Source of the DNA: Actinomycetota bacterium | Lineage (GTDB): Bacteria > Actinomycetota > Thermoleophilia > Solirubrobacterales > Solirubrobacteraceae | Direction: 5' to 3' | NCBI GenBank assembly: GCA_009699615.1 | Contig: WLNV01000137.1 | Span: 1-5,113 of the forward strand | Length of the DNA: 5,113 nucleotides | Shown: positions 3,668-5,113 of the stretch, in pieces | How positions within the stretch are numbered: the stretch's first letter is position 1 | How the letters are laid out: each line of letters opens with the position of its first letter | Notes under the pieces: model-generated | The model's input: only the letters and a program-made list of their open reading frames with translations | What the model was told of the DNA's origin: nothing | Databases searched by the model: none | Made by a program: the position numbers and the translations under genes

Positions 3668-5113
3668 CCGCGCGGCGTGACGATCGGAAAGTCGTGCGGG
3701 GCGTCATCAAGCAGTCCCAAGAAGCCAGCCAGAGCCATCGGGTCGCCGTCAACACTGATCGCGCCCGAACCGAACGCTTCCATCGCGTCGATCTCCTGCA
3801 GAATCAGCGCGTTCAGCGTCTCGCGCGTCGTCGTTACTGTGGCCTGAGCGTTCTCATCGAGCCGACCTTCGACTGTGCTGAGCGCGCCGTGGGTCACGCG
3901 CAGCGTCCACTGCTCGTCAATGTCGGTGAAGTTCCAAGCCACAATGAGATCGCTCTCGGCTGCCCGCTCGCCGTTGATCCGCGTTCCCATCGCATCAAAG
4001 AGCTGGCCCGTGCGTAGCGCGCGCACGATGTCGGGGGCCTGTGCTCGCAGGCCTTCGGGGCTTACCCCATGCCGCAGCTCGCTGGCTCCGGTGAGGTAGG
4101 CGTTGCGCCAAGTCGCGTTCTCGGTCTGGTAGCCGAGCTGTTCAAAGGCGGCGGCTTGAAGCTCTCGCGCTGCGGCGTTCTCGGGCTCGGCGAAGACGAC
4201 GTGACCTGCCAGCGTTGCTGCCCAGCGCTCGTCGCCGTCGATCAGCGCCTGAGCTGCGATCTCAAGCGCCCGTTCGGCGCCGCCGATCGCCTCGACATAG
4301 CGGCCGCCGGCGTCGCTCGGAGCAAGAGGATCAAGGTTGACGGGGTTGCCGTCGTAGACGCCGAAGTAGCGTTGGTAGATGCCGCGCGCGTTGTGGCGCA
4401 TCGAACCGTAAGCGCCGCGCGTGTGCCAGAGCGCGGCAAGGCTCTCCGGTAGTTCGATCTGCTCGGCGATCTCCTCGCCGTTATGCCCTTCGCCGGCGAG
4501 CCGGATCGTCTGGTCGTGGAGAAAGCGGTAGAGATCGCGCTGCTCGCTGAGGAACTTCACGATCTCTACGTTGCCCCAGGTTGGCCAGTGGTGGCCGGCA
4601 AAGAGCACCTCGGTGCGATCGCCGAAGAGCCCGATCGATTCATTTAGGCACTGCGACCACCAGAGTGCGTCACGGACCTGTGCGCCCCGGATCGTGAGGA
4701 TGTTGTGCAGAACTTGGGTCGCCGTCTCAACGATGCAGAGGGCGCCTCGCTCTGGCAGGAAGAAGTTCAGTTCGGCCGGGGCCTCGGTCTCCGGGACCAT
4801 CTGGAATTCAAAGAGGACGCCGTCGATCGTCGCCTGCTGGCCGGTATCCGTGACCTCGTTGGTCACGTCGATCAGAGACGGTCGGCCGGTCGAAACTCCC
4901 TTGCCGATTGCCACATCGACCTGCCCACGCGGCCCGCGCTCAAGGTTCGAGCCGTACATGTAGGCGGCGCGGCGCACCATCACCGAGCCGGCGATCACAT
5001 TCTCACTGACGGCTGCATCGGTGAACCCTTGCGGCGCCCAGATCGGCACCTCTTCGCCTTCGGCCAAGACGCCGCGGACGCCGCCGAAGTGATCAACGTG
5101 GCTGTGCGTGTGC
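3664..5113 (-). CDS. SdsA1/BDS1-type alkyl sulfatase, metallo-beta-lactamase fold (N-terminus beyond window)
   Basis: The frame is open from the right edge to the TAG at 3666-3664: 482 residues with an intact C-terminus. The family (SdsA1 of Pseudomonas, BDS1 of yeast) hydrolyses primary alkyl sulfates such as dodecyl sulfate to alcohol and sulfate with two zinc ions. At the edge the fragment reads HTHSHVDHFGG; its HSHVDH (5106-5089) is the H-x-H-x-D-H metal motif. TEAPAEL and CIVET carry two acidic ligands 19 residues apart, and GHHWPTWGN the last His 45 residues later. These match E280, E299 and H344 of SdsA1 as I recall it. An all-helical dimerisation region follows (SMRHNARGIYQRYFGVYDG onward), then a C-terminal SCP2-like domain (about the last 125 residues) thought to bind alkyl chains. 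Roughly 130-180 N-terminal residues, including any signal peptide, lie outside. The TTG at 5067 is internal, because the metal motif is upstream of it in frame. Confidence 0.93.
   Translation of the reverse strand, partial: HTHSHVDHFGGVRGVLAEGEEVPIWAPQGFTDAAVSENVIAGSVMVRRAAYMYGSNLERGPRGQVDVAIGKGVSTGRPSLIDVTNEVTDTGQQATIDGVLFEFQMVPETEAPAELNFFLPERGALCIVETATQVLHNILTIRGAQVRDALWWSQCLNESIGLFGDRTEVLFAGHHWPTWGNVEIVKFLSEQRDLYRFLHDQTIRLAGEGHNGEEIAEQIELPESLAALWHTRGAYGSMRHNARGIYQRYFGVYDGNPVNLDPLAPSDAGGRYVEAIGGAERALEIAAQALIDGDERWAATLAGHVVFAEPENAAARELQAAAFEQLGYQTENATWRNAYLTGASELRHGVSPEGLRAQAPDIVRALRTGQLFDAMGTRINGERAAESDLIVAWNFTDIDEQWTLRVTHGALSTVEGRLDENAQATVTTTRETLNALILQEIDAMEAFGSGAISVDGDPMALAGFLGLLDDAPHDFPIVTPRG

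Noticed and set aside
3694..4963. Plus-strand open frames opposite the alkyl sulfatase
   Set aside because: The minus-strand frame carries the metal motifs and full C-terminal domains; the plus-strand frames are Arg/Ser/Pro-rich shadows.
5065..5067. TTG as the start codon of the alkyl sulfatase
   Set aside because: The same frame continues upstream to the window edge and encodes HSHVDHFGG, the essential metal-binding motif, so TTG is an internal Leu codon.
1..5113. CRISPR array, insertion sequence, phage or defence system
   Set aside because: No regularly spaced repeats, transposase, recombinase, phage or defence protein motifs are visible in any frame.

Overview
The window is high-GC DNA with dense, actinobacterial-style coding. 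The partial gene at the left edge starts with MGMLDDAIREHL, an N-terminus I recall from uncharacterised Actinomycetota proteins, particularly Thermoleophilia/Solirubrobacterales. Two starts lack a Shine-Dalgarno and carry a TANNNT -10-like hexamer 6-7 nt upstream, as in leaderless actinobacterial mRNAs. The phylum is reasonably likely; the class is a guess.

Layout from left to right. Positions 1-530 (minus) hold most of a gene for a very acidic, Glu/Pro-rich protein of unknown function that runs off the left edge. Positions 602-674 (plus) are a complete tRNA-Ala with anticodon CGC. Positions 675-856 hold no gene but are rich in inverted and direct repeats, including two mutually exclusive helices just upstream of the next ribosome binding site. 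Positions 857-2602 (plus) encode a secreted animal-type (myeloperoxidase-like) haem peroxidase with all expected catalytic, haem-linking and calcium-site residues. A long perfect-armed hairpin (2615-2650) ends exactly at the start codon of a SRPBCC/polyketide-cyclase-like protein (2651-3082, plus). A membrane-anchored or exported protein with a Ser/Thr-rich stalk follows (3101-3667, plus, GTG start). It converges on an SdsA1/BDS1-type metallo-beta-lactamase-fold alkyl sulfatase (minus, 3664 to beyond the right edge); the two stop codons share one CTAG.

The three plus-strand genes are closely spaced (48 and 18 bp gaps), but the hairpin at 2615-2650 and the possible separate promoter at 3088-3093 argue against one simple operon. 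No shared pathway can be shown. Peroxidase and alkyl sulfatase families both often act outside the cytoplasm on oxidants, halides or surfactant-like substrates, but linking them here would be speculation. I see no mobile element, CRISPR array, phage gene or defence cassette, and no clear new multi-gene system. The most unusual signals are the RNA-structure candidates flanking the peroxidase gene.
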